Below are positions 44,241 to 55,389 of a stretch of 55,780 nt of DNA, piece by piece. Within the stretch, counting starts at the first letter, position 1. Each line of letters opens with the position of its first letter. Source of the DNA: Rhynchonema sp. JSB1_4 (Eukaryota > Nematoda > Chromadorea > Monhysterida > Xyalidae); the NCBI GenBank assembly GCA_030248065.1, contig JASAMV010007604.1:1-55780 (forward strand). Reading direction: 5' to 3'. The notes beneath the pieces were generated by a model that saw nothing but the letters and a program-made list of their open reading frames with translations, did not search any database and was not told the origin of the DNA. The position numbers were made by a program, and so were the translations under genes.

Positions 44241-45188
44241 CAGGGTTGGGCAAAAAAAACGACGGCGTCTTTTTTGTAAAAAACGCGAGGGTCGTTTTTC
44301 GTTTTTTAATCCTGAATTTCCTTGATTTTCCCTGATTTTAGAGGGAAAGTACCACGATTTTCAAGGAAAATCAATTTTCTGTCCCATTTTTTTCAAAAAA
44401 TTTTCGACCAATGTTTACTTTGTCGAGATACGTCGATATACGGAGTTTGACTTTCAATGATGACCCCGGCCAAAGTTATGATGCGGGTCTGATATAGGAT
44501 GTTAACAACTCGCTAGAAAAGTGTTGAAACCCGTTTATTTTGCCTCAGAACACATACCGGAGTTTTCCACTTAAAGCCCCCCCGAATAGAGCCCTCGGGG
44601 GCTCTAAGTGGAAAATTTCCACTTAAAGCCCCCGGGGGCTCTAATTGGATTTATTTTTTTACGGACCATTGATTTTACATCGAACAGTAAACTTGCCAAA
44701 ATAGTTCAAACTAGTGTAACTAGAATGACCAAAATACCGCACTTTTCTGTTGTTTTACCAACGTTTTGCCACGTTTAGATGAAGATCCTCACAATCAGGT
44801 TGAAATATGGTATCAGAATGTCAAAATGCTGGCCTAAAGTGTCCCTACTGACAACGATGAAAACACCCAGTTTTCCGCTTAAAGCCCCCGAGGGCTGTAA
44901 GTGGAAACGTTTCCACTTAAAGCCCCCGGGGCTCTAATTGGATTTTTTCTTTCTGGTCGGAGGGTCCATTTTCCATCAATTTCCGCATAGAGCCCCCGGG
45001 GCTTTAAGTGGAAAACTCCGGTAGAATTACTTCATTTAACCAAGTTTTCTTCTCAACATGGGCGTTTTCCAACTTTTTGGGGCAGGTTTCGGTCATCTGC
45101 ACGTTTTTAAAAAAAACTTTTTTTAAAAAAACATTGCTTTTTAAAAAAACAAATTTTTTGAAAAAAAAACGTTTTTTGCCCAACCCTG
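44241..45188. mobile_element. hAT-like MITE, TSD ATGAAGCC, carrying a nested insertion
   Basis: Ends CAGGGTTGGGCAAAAA / TTTTTTGCCCAACCCTG have an exact duplication ATGAAGCC (44233-44240, 45189-45196). It is the same family as 37126-37584; without the 465-bp insert it would be about 480 bp. Confidence 0.92.
44557..45021. mobile_element. Nested TA-flanked MITE (Tc1/mariner-like)
   Basis: Perfect inverted ends CCGGAGTTTTCCACTTAAAG / CTTTAAGTGGAAAACTCCGG are flanked by TA on both sides. The sister copy at 37126 shows the empty site (CACATAGAATGAC). The interior repeats blocks of GGAAA..TTTCCACTTAAAGCCCCCG..GGGGCTCTAATTGGATTT near both ends. Confidence 0.9.
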
Positions 45189-45589
45189 ATGAAGCCATCA
45201 AGTAAAATAACTTTGTGCTGTGTGTGTGTGTTTGTCACAAGTTTGCCTGTTTGCAGGTAAGTAATGTTGTTTAGGAATAGTGATGTCATCGACGAGGTAA
45301 CGGTAGTGACCCGAAGCACACCATGGTTTGAAGTTGAAACCAGACGGTGTAAGATTGGGTGTCGGTGATATGTGTGTGTGAACGACAGTGTGATGGGATG
45401 AGATGATTTGGGGAAAAAAATTTTTTTCTCAGGTGAAACATCACCAGGCTGGATTTAGTGATTTTTCCCCACACCTTGCGTGTTAAAAACGGGGTTTTTG
45501 GTGTGAGCGCGTGCGTTTGGATTCTGATGATGTTTTGATTGTTTTTGAGAGATAGTCCGGTCGGTACAAAACGCTGAAAATTTCAGCAC

Positions 45590-46321
45590 GATCCACCCTA
45601 TAGAAAGGTGTTTTTTGGCCACCCGAAAATCGGCGTGTCCGGCGCTCCCACTTAATTGTGGAGATCTGAACTGCGCTAAGGAACCTGAATGGATTCGGGC
45701 AAGTCGTATATCGTTGGGTTTGGCTAGTGGTGGAGGCGTCGTAGAAGTATGTCCCAAAAAATAATATCGCTTCTATCGTGAGGAACTGGCCGGTGATGTT
45801 TCACCGAATTAGTTGGTGGACTAATGTTTCTGGTTGCTGGTGTGGTCGAGTGTGATTGATTTTGGCAGATGTTTTGATTCGTTTTGAGAGTAAGTCTGGA
45901 GGTTAAAAATGTGGGAAAATTTCAGGTCGGTCCACCTTATAAAAAGGGATTTTTGGGCCACCCAAAAATGGGGTGAAATTTGAGTGCGAGGGCAGGTATG
46001 AGAGGGTAGTATGGTTGAATGTTGATTGTGTTGGGCAATGTTTTGAGTGTTTTTGAGAGTAAGTCTGGAGGTTAACGACGTGTGAAAATTTCAGGTTGGT
46101 CCACCCTATGAAAAGGGGTTTTTGGGCCACCCAAAAAGGGGTGAAATTTGGGCGCGAGGCCAGGTTTGACAGGGTAGTATGGTTGAATGTTGATTGTGTT
46201 GGGCAATGTTTTGATTGTTTTTGAGAGTAAGTCTGAAGGTTAATGACGTGTGAAAACTTGAGATTGGTCTACCCTATGAAAAGGGGTTTTTGGGCCACCC
46301 AAAAAGGGGTGAAGTTTGGGT
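45590..46321. repeat. ~169-bp tandem repeat array, left part
   Basis: GGGCCACCCAAAAA recurs at a spacing of 168-169 bp (near 45957, 46126 and 46294), with a more diverged unit earlier near 45612. Each unit holds TTGGGCAATGTTTTGA and GAGAGTAAGTCTGGAGG. The array continues in the same orientation after 48864. Confidence 0.85.
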
Positions 46322-46834
46322 TTCGTTTCGTTTCGTTTTACTTTTCATGGTTATAACCACAAGGCATATGCGCAACATCAATATAATCATTGATAAAATG
46401 GATCGCATAACCTTATACTAGCAAAAAAACGTTTGTGATTATCGCAGTTCAGTCTCACAGTTTGCGATTTGAATGGTCAGGTGTCCAGAAACGGATTGTC
46501 AAACGAAACGTATGTACAAAAAGACACAGCAAAATGTCCAGTAATACTGACAACAGTGTCCAGTAAAAGAAAGAGTAATAATAACATTGCTATTTAGCTA
46601 GCAGTTATTCAGCACAAAGCAGGTTGGTTGATGGGCAAAGCGCGTAGCTAGCCTGGAACTGAGAAAATGAAAGCACTTGTTTTGTCAATGAAACATCGTG
46701 AGGTATACATACCTGATCCGACGGGACATGGGATATGGGCCTGAACGTGTGCATGTCACGGTAAAACAAAACGATCATGTCCTGAAAAGGGAATGGTGTT
46801 ATGACAAGAAAGACACACGTTACAGTTCATCGGA

Positions 46835-47836
46835 TCACACGTCGATTGATGGAATCATTGGAACTTTAAAAATTCCTACTTTATCGGTTACAAAGTCGAA
46901 CATCTGTTTTGAAGCCACTGCTCGTTTGAATTTGGAATAACACAAATCTATAACTGTTTGTGACAAGTTGTTGAAGGCAAGCGCGGTTGAATTCATCGCA
47001 CTGGCTTGATATCGGGTTGTGCTCGGTTTTGCCAACTTGATTGTTTTTGAATGGGCAATTCTTGAACTCGTTCGCACATCGCAGTCGCTCAATAAGGTGA
47101 ACAGGTCGGGAAGTGAGAATCGCAGCCCATACACATATTGGTACAATGTACACAGTCTAACTGTGAACACTTGTTGGTAGAATGGAACCCATCCAATTTG
47201 ATGAAGCATACTGTCATAGGTTGTTTCGTGTTCCCATTTGTTTAGTATCGCTCTACATGAAAATTTTTGTGTTCGTTCCAGGAGTGTTTGATCACATTTC
47301 CATATTGGATAGCTTGAGCCACATCCGTATAACATAACAGAGCGAAGCAAAGCAACGTACAAGCATTTCAAACTTTTCGGTATAGTGTCATTGGCATTCA
47401 CAGATGCACGATAATTCGATACAGTTTCATTGGCATTCACAGATGCACGATAATTCGGCACAGTATTATTGGCATTCACAGATGCACGATAATTCGGTAC
47501 AGTGTCATTGGCATTCACAGATGCACGATAATTCGGTACAGTGTCATTGGCATTCACAGATGCACGATAATTCGGTACAGTGTCATTGGCATTCACAGAT
47601 TCACGGCTTCCAACTGCGGATCGCACCAGTGTGCGTGGCACAATTGCCGTTTGTCTTAAATTCACACCAGCTCCAGCGAGCTTGGAGCACAGTGGCTCTC
47701 TGGTGGGTAGCACCAGTCTGCTTGCAAATCCACCCGACACTTTATCACAATTTGTGGTATCATCAATAGCATCGTCATTTGACATCAGTTTTGAGCGCAG
47801 ATGCTTTTCGACGGGCCGCACCAGTGTGCTAAGCAA
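46835..47836 (-). CDS. Retrotransposon frame B: repeats plus reverse-transcriptase tail
   Basis: 333 codons. Residues ~80-160 are about six copies of a 13-residue repeat of the type SVNANDTVPNYRA (39-nt direct repeats, 47394-47605). The C-terminal ~170 residues contain LYVALLRSVMLYGCGSSYPI and LLERTQKFSCRAILNKW, matching the thumb-side tail that follows the palm of non-LTR reverse transcriptases. The catalytic YADD region and the endonuclease are missing, so a deletion probably joined the leader to the tail. The start region overlaps frame A by 52 nt. Confidence 0.7.
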   Translation of the reverse strand: MLSTLVRPVEKHLRSKLMSNDDAIDDTTNCDKVSGGFASRLVLPTREPLCSKLAGAGVNLRQTAIVPRTLVRSAVGSRESVNANDTVPNYRASVNANDTVPNYRASVNANDTVPNYRASVNANNTVPNYRASVNANETVSNYRASVNANDTIPKSLKCLYVALLRSVMLYGCGSSYPIWKCDQTLLERTQKFSCRAILNKWEHETTYDSMLHQIGWVPFYQQVFTVRLCTLYQYVYGLRFSLPDLFTLLSDCDVRTSSRIAHSKTIKLAKPSTTRYQASAMNSTALAFNNLSQTVIDLCYSKFKRAVASKQMFDFVTDKVGIFKVPMIPSIDV

Positions 47837-48735
47837 ACCGTCTGAGTTTTTATCACTATTGGCAGCATTTTGACATTTTGAGCTGTTTCATTTGATTTCA
47901 AATTTGAACACATAGACTTTTCGACGGGCCGCACCAGTGTGCTAAGCAAACCGTCTGAAACATCAGTTCCTTTGGCAGATTTGCAATTTTGTGACTTGAC
48001 CGACGTTTGGTCGCGTTTACGACGCTTTTTGGTCATTCTGCGTTCAACACAAGCGTTGTGAGTCACATTCCTGCCATGTCTATCCTTATGCCTATTGCTG
48101 CCATTTTTGTAATGAACAGACCACTGACCGTCTCCGTTTTGATTCATGTCATTTTGATTAATTGGTTGGGTGTCAACATCACATGGCCATTTCTGTTCGA
48201 TTGAACGATTGTTTTGATCAGTGGCACAGTACGTGATCGGCATTGTCACACCGGTTGTTGTCGTCGGCATCGGTCGATACTGAGATATTTGAGTGTTTGA
48301 TACGGGTAATCTGCCATACATGGGCACCAGAGCGTATAGCCCGAACGGCGTGTATACTAATGGGTAGTTGGCGAACCCAATCTGTGCGTACATTGTGGAT
48401 ATGGGAGTTGAGACAGTGCCTATAACCCCACTATGTAGGTATGATACGTGTCGGTGCAGGTACACGTGCAGGCAGGCAGGAAAAACACTGCACAGCACAA
48501 AACAAAGCAAGCAAGGCAAGACCAAGAGTGTAAAGTAAAATGTCCCTCTCGCACCACACTGTTCACAGTGGTGCTCGATTCTCCTGTTGATCACTGTGTT
48601 GTTCGGTACCGGAATCAGTGACTGTTGGTTGACACAGATGGTGCTCGCCAACCAGCGTCGAAATTCGAAATTGAATTTTTGAGATTTTGACGCGTTGATT
48701 GAATGAATTTTGATGACGATTTGTGAAAAGAACAA
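47785..48735 (-). CDS. Retrotransposon frame A, possible ORF1-like protein
   Basis: 316 codons. It has a hydrophobic segment (FYFTLLVLPCLLCFVLCSVF) about residues 67-86, then a Pro/Asn/Gln-rich part and a basic cluster (RRMTKKRRKRDQ). Near its end LLSTLVRPVEK appears; the same peptide opens frame B in another reading frame, which indicates a ~120-bp duplication and a frameshift between the frames. No nucleic-acid-binding domain can be named. Confidence 0.5.
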   Translation of the reverse strand: MFFSQIVIKIHSINASKSQKFNFEFRRWLASTICVNQQSLIPVPNNTVINRRIEHHCEQCGARGTFYFTLLVLPCLLCFVLCSVFPACLHVYLHRHVSYLHSGVIGTVSTPISTMYAQIGFANYPLVYTPFGLYALVPMYGRLPVSNTQISQYRPMPTTTTGVTMPITYCATDQNNRSIEQKWPCDVDTQPINQNDMNQNGDGQWSVHYKNGSNRHKDRHGRNVTHNACVERRMTKKRRKRDQTSVKSQNCKSAKGTDVSDGLLSTLVRPVEKSMCSNLKSNETAQNVKMLPIVIKTQTVCLAHWCGPSKSICAQN

Positions 48736-48864
48736 GCAGAATTTTAGCTTCAGGTTGATGTGACTTCAGTCAAACCATGCGAAATATTGATCAACGTACA
48801 GGTCGGAACAAGTGGACGTATTTCTGAGCAGCAGAGAGGTGAAAAATTCACAACAGAGCAGAGC

Positions 48865-49560
48865 AATTTGGGTGCGAGGCCAGGTTTGCGAGGTTAGTGT
48901 GGTTGAATGTTGATTGCGTTGGGCAATGTTTTGAGTCTTTTTGAGAGTAAGTCTGGAGGTTAATGACGTGTGAAAATTTGAGCTTGGTCCACCCGATGAA
49001 AAGGGGTGTTTGGGCCACCCAAAAACAAAGGGGTGAAATTTGGGTGCGAGGCCAGGTTTGCGACGTTATCGTGGTTGAATGTTGATTGTGTTGGGCAATG
49101 TTTTGAGTGTTTTTGAGAGTAAGTCTGGAGGTTAATGACGTGTGAAAATTTGAGATTGGTCCACCCCATGAAAAGGGGTTTTTGGGCCACCCAAAAAGGG
49201 GTGAAATTGATTGCGAGGCCAGGTTTGAGAGGGTGGTGTGGTTGAATGTTGATTGTATTGGGCAATGTTTTGAGTGTTTTTGAGAGTAAGTCCGGAGGTT
49301 AACGAGGTGTGAAAATTTCAATTTGGTCCACCCTATAAAAAGGAGTTTTGGGCAACCCAAAAGGGGGTGAAATTTGGTTGCGAGTCTAGATTTGCGAAGA
49401 TGGTGTGGTTGAATGTTGCTGTGTTTGGCAAAATTTTGATTGTTTTTGAGAGCGTTGTCTTGGGTTTAACGAGGTGTGAACTCTGGTGCAAACTGAAAAA
49501 GGGGCTTTTGGGCCACCCAAAAAACAGTGAAAGTAGGGTGCGATTCCGTTGGTTTTGTGT
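48865..49560. repeat. ~169-bp tandem repeat array, right part
   Basis: Four to five units of 160-172 bp, same sequence and orientation as the left part, decaying toward 49560. Minus-strand open frames (for example 48848-49360) run through but follow the repeat and are not considered genes. Confidence 0.85.
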
Positions 49561-50505
49561 GATGGTTTAATTGTTTTCGAATGTGGGGCGGTAGTGTTGG
49601 GTTGAGCGTGGCTGGTATGCATCGTGACAGTTTTGAGAGTTTGTCTGGTTAACACTGAAAGCATGTTTATAATGGGTTGTTTCACGTGTGTTAATTTGAA
49701 TTCCTTGAATTGTGGGTCGGACTTGAAATCATGCGTGGTGGTTGTATGGATACGAGCGATTTAGTGAAAGGTGTGTGAATTGATGTAAGCGATTTCGTTT
49801 ATGAGCAATATAAGCGCATGATTTCAACTGCCGCGCCTATTTCTTTGCGCGACACTAATCTCTTAGCTGATTGGTTGTGATAAGCTTTGCTAATCCCCCG
49901 TGGGAAAGTTGCGCGTGTGAAAATTTATTATTGTGTGTGCTTTTTCTCACGCTTAATCATACTGTGCATTCTTGCTTGTTTTATTTGGTGTGTGTTTCGC
50001 ATTGTTACGGCTTTCATATAGTTACATATATTCCTTGGACTGTACGATTTTCCGGTCGACTATGTGTCAGAGATGACATCATATACATGAAAAATGTATG
50101 TATATACTCCGTAAACTCCACACCCGGTCTTGTACTTATGCTTCTTTCACTTAATCTTCTTATTTATGTATTACTGAGTTGGTGCCGACGCAATAAACTA
50201 ACTAACATCATATACATATAACGTGGACGTCTGCCTGTGTTGACAATCAATATGACATCGGCAACGCTACGCGTCGACGGAGATCGCCCTTACCCGTTAG
50301 CCGGGGGACTAGCCTGCATATTTTGTGACGCTAATTGTCAAACTAGCGTGTGCATTTTGTGCGATTAGTTGGTGGATTAACCCCAACCAGCGTGTGTGTT
50401 TTGTGATTAGACATATTAGTCATGTCATGTGTTGACACTCAAGGGCTATCGACGTCGGCGCCCTTACTTGTTCATTGTGGCCAAGTCGTGGAAAGGGTCA
50501 AAGCT
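49561..50505. other. Unassigned region
   Basis: No gene recognised. Degenerate remnants of the ~169-bp unit fade near 49680. The stretch 50260-50460 is GC-richer, with GCGCCCTTAC-like segments of unknown nature. Confidence 0.5.
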
Positions 50506-51814
50506 AGGAAAAAGTGCCCGGGGTCATGTCGTACACCAAGGTTGCGCTGACCACATGTCTCGTCTCGCTCACTTTCTGATGATATAATGGCTCAAAACAA
50601 GTGCCTTGACCCGCATGAACTATTTCAGTCACTTTCTGATGATATAATGGGTCAAAACAAGTGCCTTGATCGGGATGCACTATTTTAGTCAGTTTCTGAT
50701 GATATAATGGGTCAAAACAAGCGTCATGTTCGTTCACGTTGGCGAAAAAATCGCCATGGTGTACGGCGCGAGGGGCCCGCGTGGGCACTTACCGTTGTTT
50801 GTGTGATCAACTGCGGTTGTGTCACCCAATCTTTGTATTGGCAAATCGGTTGTTTTGTATGCGATCATAGCAGTCATGTCAAAAGTCTAATGTTACACTG
50901 CAACAGAGTTTGATCACATGTGGTGCGAAGTGTGACTGTGTTTTGGCAATTATGTGCTGATGAACTAATAGTGTTGAACGTAGTCCACAACACAACGAAG
51001 AACGATCGCGTTACGTGTAGTCCAGCCACGAACTCATGAGACGACTAATTTTGAAGTTGACTTGTACGGCTCCAATAATGTTCCGGTTCTATGTATTTCG
51101 GAAACGAAAGAAAGAGAAACGAATGTATTTTTATAAAAAATATGCTCTCCACCTCGGTGCTTAAATTCCCTTTTGACTCCCAAAACATTTGTGTGGAACG
51201 ACGTTGCTGTTTGCGTAAGCACGCAACAAATTGAGGTCAGGCAGCTGGAACTTGTCATCATGTCTCTCGGCCCAATCTCTTTCTTTTGTTTGCGAAAGCC
51301 CGTGTAACGGGCGCATTTTTGAATCTGGCCCTGCAAGCTTTAAAAAAAGTCGTCTCATGAGCTCGTGGTTGGACTATATCCTATTGACGGAAGTGTTGGA
51401 TGATTGAAAGAACGGACCATGTCTGTATTTCGTCAACCTTTTTGCTGCATTGCAACCTGAAGATATCACAAATTACTTAAAATACAATTAGGTAGGGCAA
51501 GTTGTTGAGTGGGTCGCAGTTGATCACACCAGTGCCCACGCGGGCCCCTCGCGCCGTACACCATGGCGATTTTTTCGCCAACGTGAACGAACATGACGCT
51601 TGTTTTGACCCATTATATCATCAGAAACTGACTAAAATGGTGCATCCCGATCAAGGAACTTGTTTTGACCCATTATATCATCAGAAAGTGACTGAAATAG
51701 TTCATACGGGTCAAGGCACTTGTTTTGAACCATTATATCATCAGAAAGTGAGCGAGACGACACATGTGGTCAGCGCAACCTTGGTGTACGACATGCCCCC
51801 GGGCACTTTTTCCT
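50506..51814. mobile_element. Element with 284-bp terminal inverted repeats encoding 20-residue repeats
   Basis: Arms 50506-50789 and 51531-51814 are inverted and differ at only a few bases. Read outward from the centre, each arm is an uninterrupted frame of ~94 codons containing three 20-residue units of the type CFDPLYHQKVTEIVH.xQGT (60-nt direct repeats). The 741-bp middle holds a second inverted pair and a copy of the dispersed repeat also seen at 3830. No flanking duplication could be identified. The protein frame is unrecognised and may be only a by-product of a 60-bp repeat. Confidence 0.7.
51019..51378. repeat. Inner inverted repeat
   Basis: AGTCCAGCCACGAACTCATG ... GACGACT and its complement ...CATGAGCTCGTGGTTGGACT delimit ~360 bp inside the larger inverted element, probably a separate nested hairpin. 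Confidence 0.65.
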
Positions 51815-52051
51815 CGTTATTTTGTCATTAGCAAGCGAGTGTACCTGCATAGGCATACAAAACCATCACGTTGTCATGGAAAACATACCACGCACGTAGG
51901 ATAATGCATATCACTCAATACGTACATAAGGTGCTTGTCACTGGATCTAACCTACCTACTATGTTTTGCAGATATCTGTAGCAATAATCATCTTTCAAAC
52001 TTACTACTGTCACCGTTATGTGCTTTTCCAGCAATTTAATCAAAACTTGCA

Positions 52052-55000
52052 ATGATGTCGAGGAATCGTTCACATGTGATCTCGCCAGCGAAGTTGGACC
52101 TGGAGACGTCGCCAACGCCAACACCGGAGTCCAATCAACATGAGCAAGTGGGAGATTTTGTACAAGCGCTGTTCGATCTGCACGGTGTGAATGAGCTCTA
52201 CCACGCTTTCTTCAAGAAGGAAAGAAGGTATGTTTTTGCTTGAAGCTTTATATTTTCTTGGCTCAACAAGCTTTCAATCTCACAGTCGGGTCGAAGGCTA
52301 CATTTGGCTGTTCGTGTTTCTGGTCGCGCTAGTTGGCCTCATCACATTTGTCGTTCAAGCGACCGTCGAGTTCGTCACCAACCCGATAGGCACTTCATTT
52401 CGCGTTCAGGTTTGGAAAAGACTATCGTCAAAAACTTGGGTGTTTGTGTGTCTTTGTACGGCCTGAACATGTTTCATTATCTCAGTCAAACAGCAGCGGC
52501 ATTCAATTCCCCACCGTCTATCTGTGTCCGACCAATCCTGAGTTCAACTACAATTTTCTGATGGCATCACTGAATCGAACGTGGTATTTGGCAAATGCTG
52601 CTGGATTGTTGCGACCCGGTGGAAATCTGTCGGAAGGGTTCATCATGGACATTAGTACAGTGGATGCGAACCTGATTCCCAGTTAGTTGCATAGAGCAGG
52701 GTTGTTTCAAAAAAAAGTGGTCAATTAAAAAAATTTTTAAAAAAAAAAATTTTTTTTGAAACTCAGATTTTGCTTTTTTTTTAATAAAAAAAAGTTGCCC
52801 AAAATGGGCTAAAATGTCCAAAAATGGCCTTTTTCGAGGCAAAAAATTGGCACTTTTTTCTGTGGACGAGACAATCTTTCCAAAATCGTGCCTGCGGCGC
52901 CCTGTATTGTCCCCAAATCCGTACAGGGATGCGCGGGGCTGGTCTTTTATAGTGATGTGGCACCGATAATGTACTACTACATGCTACTACACATGTATAT
53001 ATGCAGGTCTGGTGCAAAACCGAGCGCGCAAAGTCGATCTGACGCGCAAGATTTGGGCTGTAATCGATATTTTGATGGTCGTATATCAGATATACGGCAT
53101 TAGATGCATTAAATACGTTGTACGGCATGCTACAATACATCAGAGCAACATCGTTAGTGAACATCAACCTCAGACTGGTCGGAGACCATGGAATCTGCAC
53201 AATACTACCGGGTGTCACCACACAAGTTCGGTCTGAGGCGAAAATTTTTCAATTTTTGAAAAATATGTTGTATCGATTTCATTTATCCTGAAACGTCGTT
53301 TGCAACACTTTTTCTAATAAAAAAATTTTTCGTCAAAAAAAAATCAAAAAAAGAATTTTTTTTTAAAAAAAAGCTCGTTAATAAAAAATTTTTTTTTCAA
53401 CCCTGGCATAGAGTTACACACTTAACTTAGGTACAAAATAGCACCATTTTGACACCTCAGCTGTGCCCATATTTCAGGTCCCAGGGAGCCTGGAGAACCT
53501 GGAACTCAACGTTGGTGATTTTTACGCTCTTTTATTGATTGTTACGCTGCACCGAAGTGTTCATTTCAGCTCCTCCTCCGCTCCCTTATTGCGAGAGTCC
53601 AACCGGTAACGCTACATTTGAGTTTTTTGATTTGAACAACATAACAATTGGAGTATTCAGTGACCAACAAGGAAACGAGGGTGAAACGGTAAACTGACTT
53701 CAGGTTGAGAAAGGTTCCACGGATGCCCAGAGACAAAAGACATTATTCCACGTTTTCTTTCAGATGGCGGTCAGTTGCAATGGCTCTACAACACACCAAC
53801 TGACGTGGCTCAATAAAACACCTCGACTTGAGCCCTGGTTACACAATGTACCGTTGTTACTACGATGTGCGAAAGCCACAGATCCTGGCGACGTGCCAGT
53901 ATGGGTCTCAAATGATGATCTCAACAAAACTTTTCATTCGCCGAACTTTTATTGCGTAAAGGGTATTTCGAATCGTTTTGCTGTAGTTTATTGTTTTGCA
54001 TGCTGAAAAGTTGAGTATTGCGCTGTTTTTCAGTTTGGACCCCCGCAACAGTGCAGGAGTACTATCTGAAAGCCGGATACCCACGACACCGGCTCATGCA
54101 ACAATGTGCATTTGGCGGCCGCAAATTCGATTGTCAGCAATTCACAACAGAAATATTCGATCGCAATCGAGGCAAATGTTTCAAGATAGATATACCGTAC
54201 TCGCAGACGACCCCCGGCAACGGACTCGTGTTGCAGTTGAGCATGGAATTGGACCGAGACTATCTGTCTGAAAGAGAGAGCATTTCTGACATTGATGACC
54301 CGCGGTCGCCGTTTCAAACCGCATATGATTCTGTAAGAGCAGTATGATTTACTGGGGAATTAACTCAGACGCATTTCCAACAGAATCTAGTTTGTTTGTG
54401 CAGATTCACATGCAGCTGTACGACAGCGCCGGGTTCGTGAGCGGATCATTGTCATCGATTCTGTTGCAACCAGGTACCTACGTGAAGGCCGATGTAGATA
54501 GCAGTTTCTACGAGATGTTGGAACGACGTGTACCGATGCCGAAATGGACTGGACTGGCCGGTCATAAACGATGTGTGAAAGATGGCACTAGTATCGAACT
54601 GAAGGTTGGTTTGTTTTGTTTTTCTCTCAATGTTTGTGGCTGTGTGCCAACTTCATGCAAAAGATTGTTGTGGTCTTATCGTATGCGCCAAAGTGACAGT
54701 CGACGTGCGTCAATCACTTTCAGGTGTTCAATATGTCGAGTGAACATGGCTACTCCCTGCTGACGTGTCAGTCGGATTGTGCACGTCACAACGTGATCAG
54801 TCGATGTGGCTGTGTGCCAGCAATGGATCACAGATTTGTCAGACACGATATCCTCAGCCAGCACGCCACTTGTACACCGACGCGGATGCAAGAGTGCGCG
54901 TTCAACAATCAGCAAGATACGAAATTGCAGGAGTGCTTGGATTCGTGCTTGCCTGCGTGCACACATTGGCGACATAAACTCACAACATCGAGCACGGTGA

Positions 55001-55389
55001 GGTCATTTTTTGATCTTTATCCACTCAAACAGAAGGGGCCAAATTGCAGGCTTTCCCGGCAAAAGTTTTTTCAAGCATGTATGGACAGAACCAGTACGCG
55101 AAGGCCGCCATGGACCAAGACAAAATTCTCGTTCAGTTATCATACCCAAATTTACAGTTTACCATCGTCGAGGAGGTTAGTTAGTAGAATTCAGGGGTGA
55201 AAACTCTTGCGCGGTGGTTAATGTGTTGCATATGTTCATGTCTACTTCCAGCAATACGTGATGACTTTCAACAATTTTGTTGGCGGCGTTGGTGGCCTGT
55301 TTGGTCTGTGGCTGGGGCCCAGTCTGGTAACATTGTTCAAGATCATCTTTTCCCTCGCCAAATCGTGTTGTTTCCGTCGACGGGCGTGA
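52052..55389 (+). CDS. DEG/ENaC-family cation channel subunit
   Basis: Eleven exons, all in phase: 52052-52227, 52286-52409, 52486-52681, 53485-53514, 53570-53688, 53764-53962, 54034-54341, 54404-54604, 54724-54996, 55050-55175, 55252-55389; 629 residues. TM1 (IWLFVFLVALVGLITFVVQA) follows a ~60-residue cytosolic part. IQFPTVYLCPTN is the usual post-TM1 segment. The extracellular part has many N-glycosylation sequons and the late Cys-rich block (SLLTCQSDC ... CGCVPAMD ... CLDSCLPACTH). Pre-TM2 and TM2 are FNNFVGGVGGLFGLWLGPSL, with G-x-S (GPS) at the selectivity filter. These channels form trimers passing Na+, gated by peptides, acid or force. TTTTCCAG ends 21 nt before the ATG. Intron 3 is inflated from ~86 to 803 bp by a transposon. 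Confidence 0.9.
52697..53405. mobile_element. hAT-like element, 709 bp, TSD GCATAGAG (inverted copy of 37797)
   Basis: It begins CAGGGTTGTTTC and ends TTTCAACCCTG, with exact duplication GCATAGAG at 52689-52696 and 53406-53413. It is the reverse-oriented sister of 37797-38506, and close similarity over the full length implies both inserted recently. Confidence 0.92.

Larger units (their letters stand above)
46322..48864 (-). mobile_element. Internally deleted non-LTR retrotransposon
   Basis: This minus-strand insert interrupts the tandem array, with TTTGGGT on both sides as a likely target duplication. Its 3' end (at the low coordinate) is a short (AACGA)n-type tail, seen on + as TTTCGTTTCGTTTCG. 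Two overlapping frames cover most of it. The second ends in the region that follows the palm in LINE reverse transcriptases, but endonuclease and palm motifs are absent, so the copy cannot be autonomous. Confidence 0.75.

Noticed and set aside
47394..47605. Regular 39-nt direct repeats resembling a CRISPR array
   Set aside because: The units are contiguous with no unique spacers, lie within a retrotransposon frame, and the DNA is eukaryotic.
48848..49360. 170-codon minus-strand open frame
   Set aside because: It runs through the ~169-bp tandem repeat, whose period is not a multiple of three; the frame reflects base composition.
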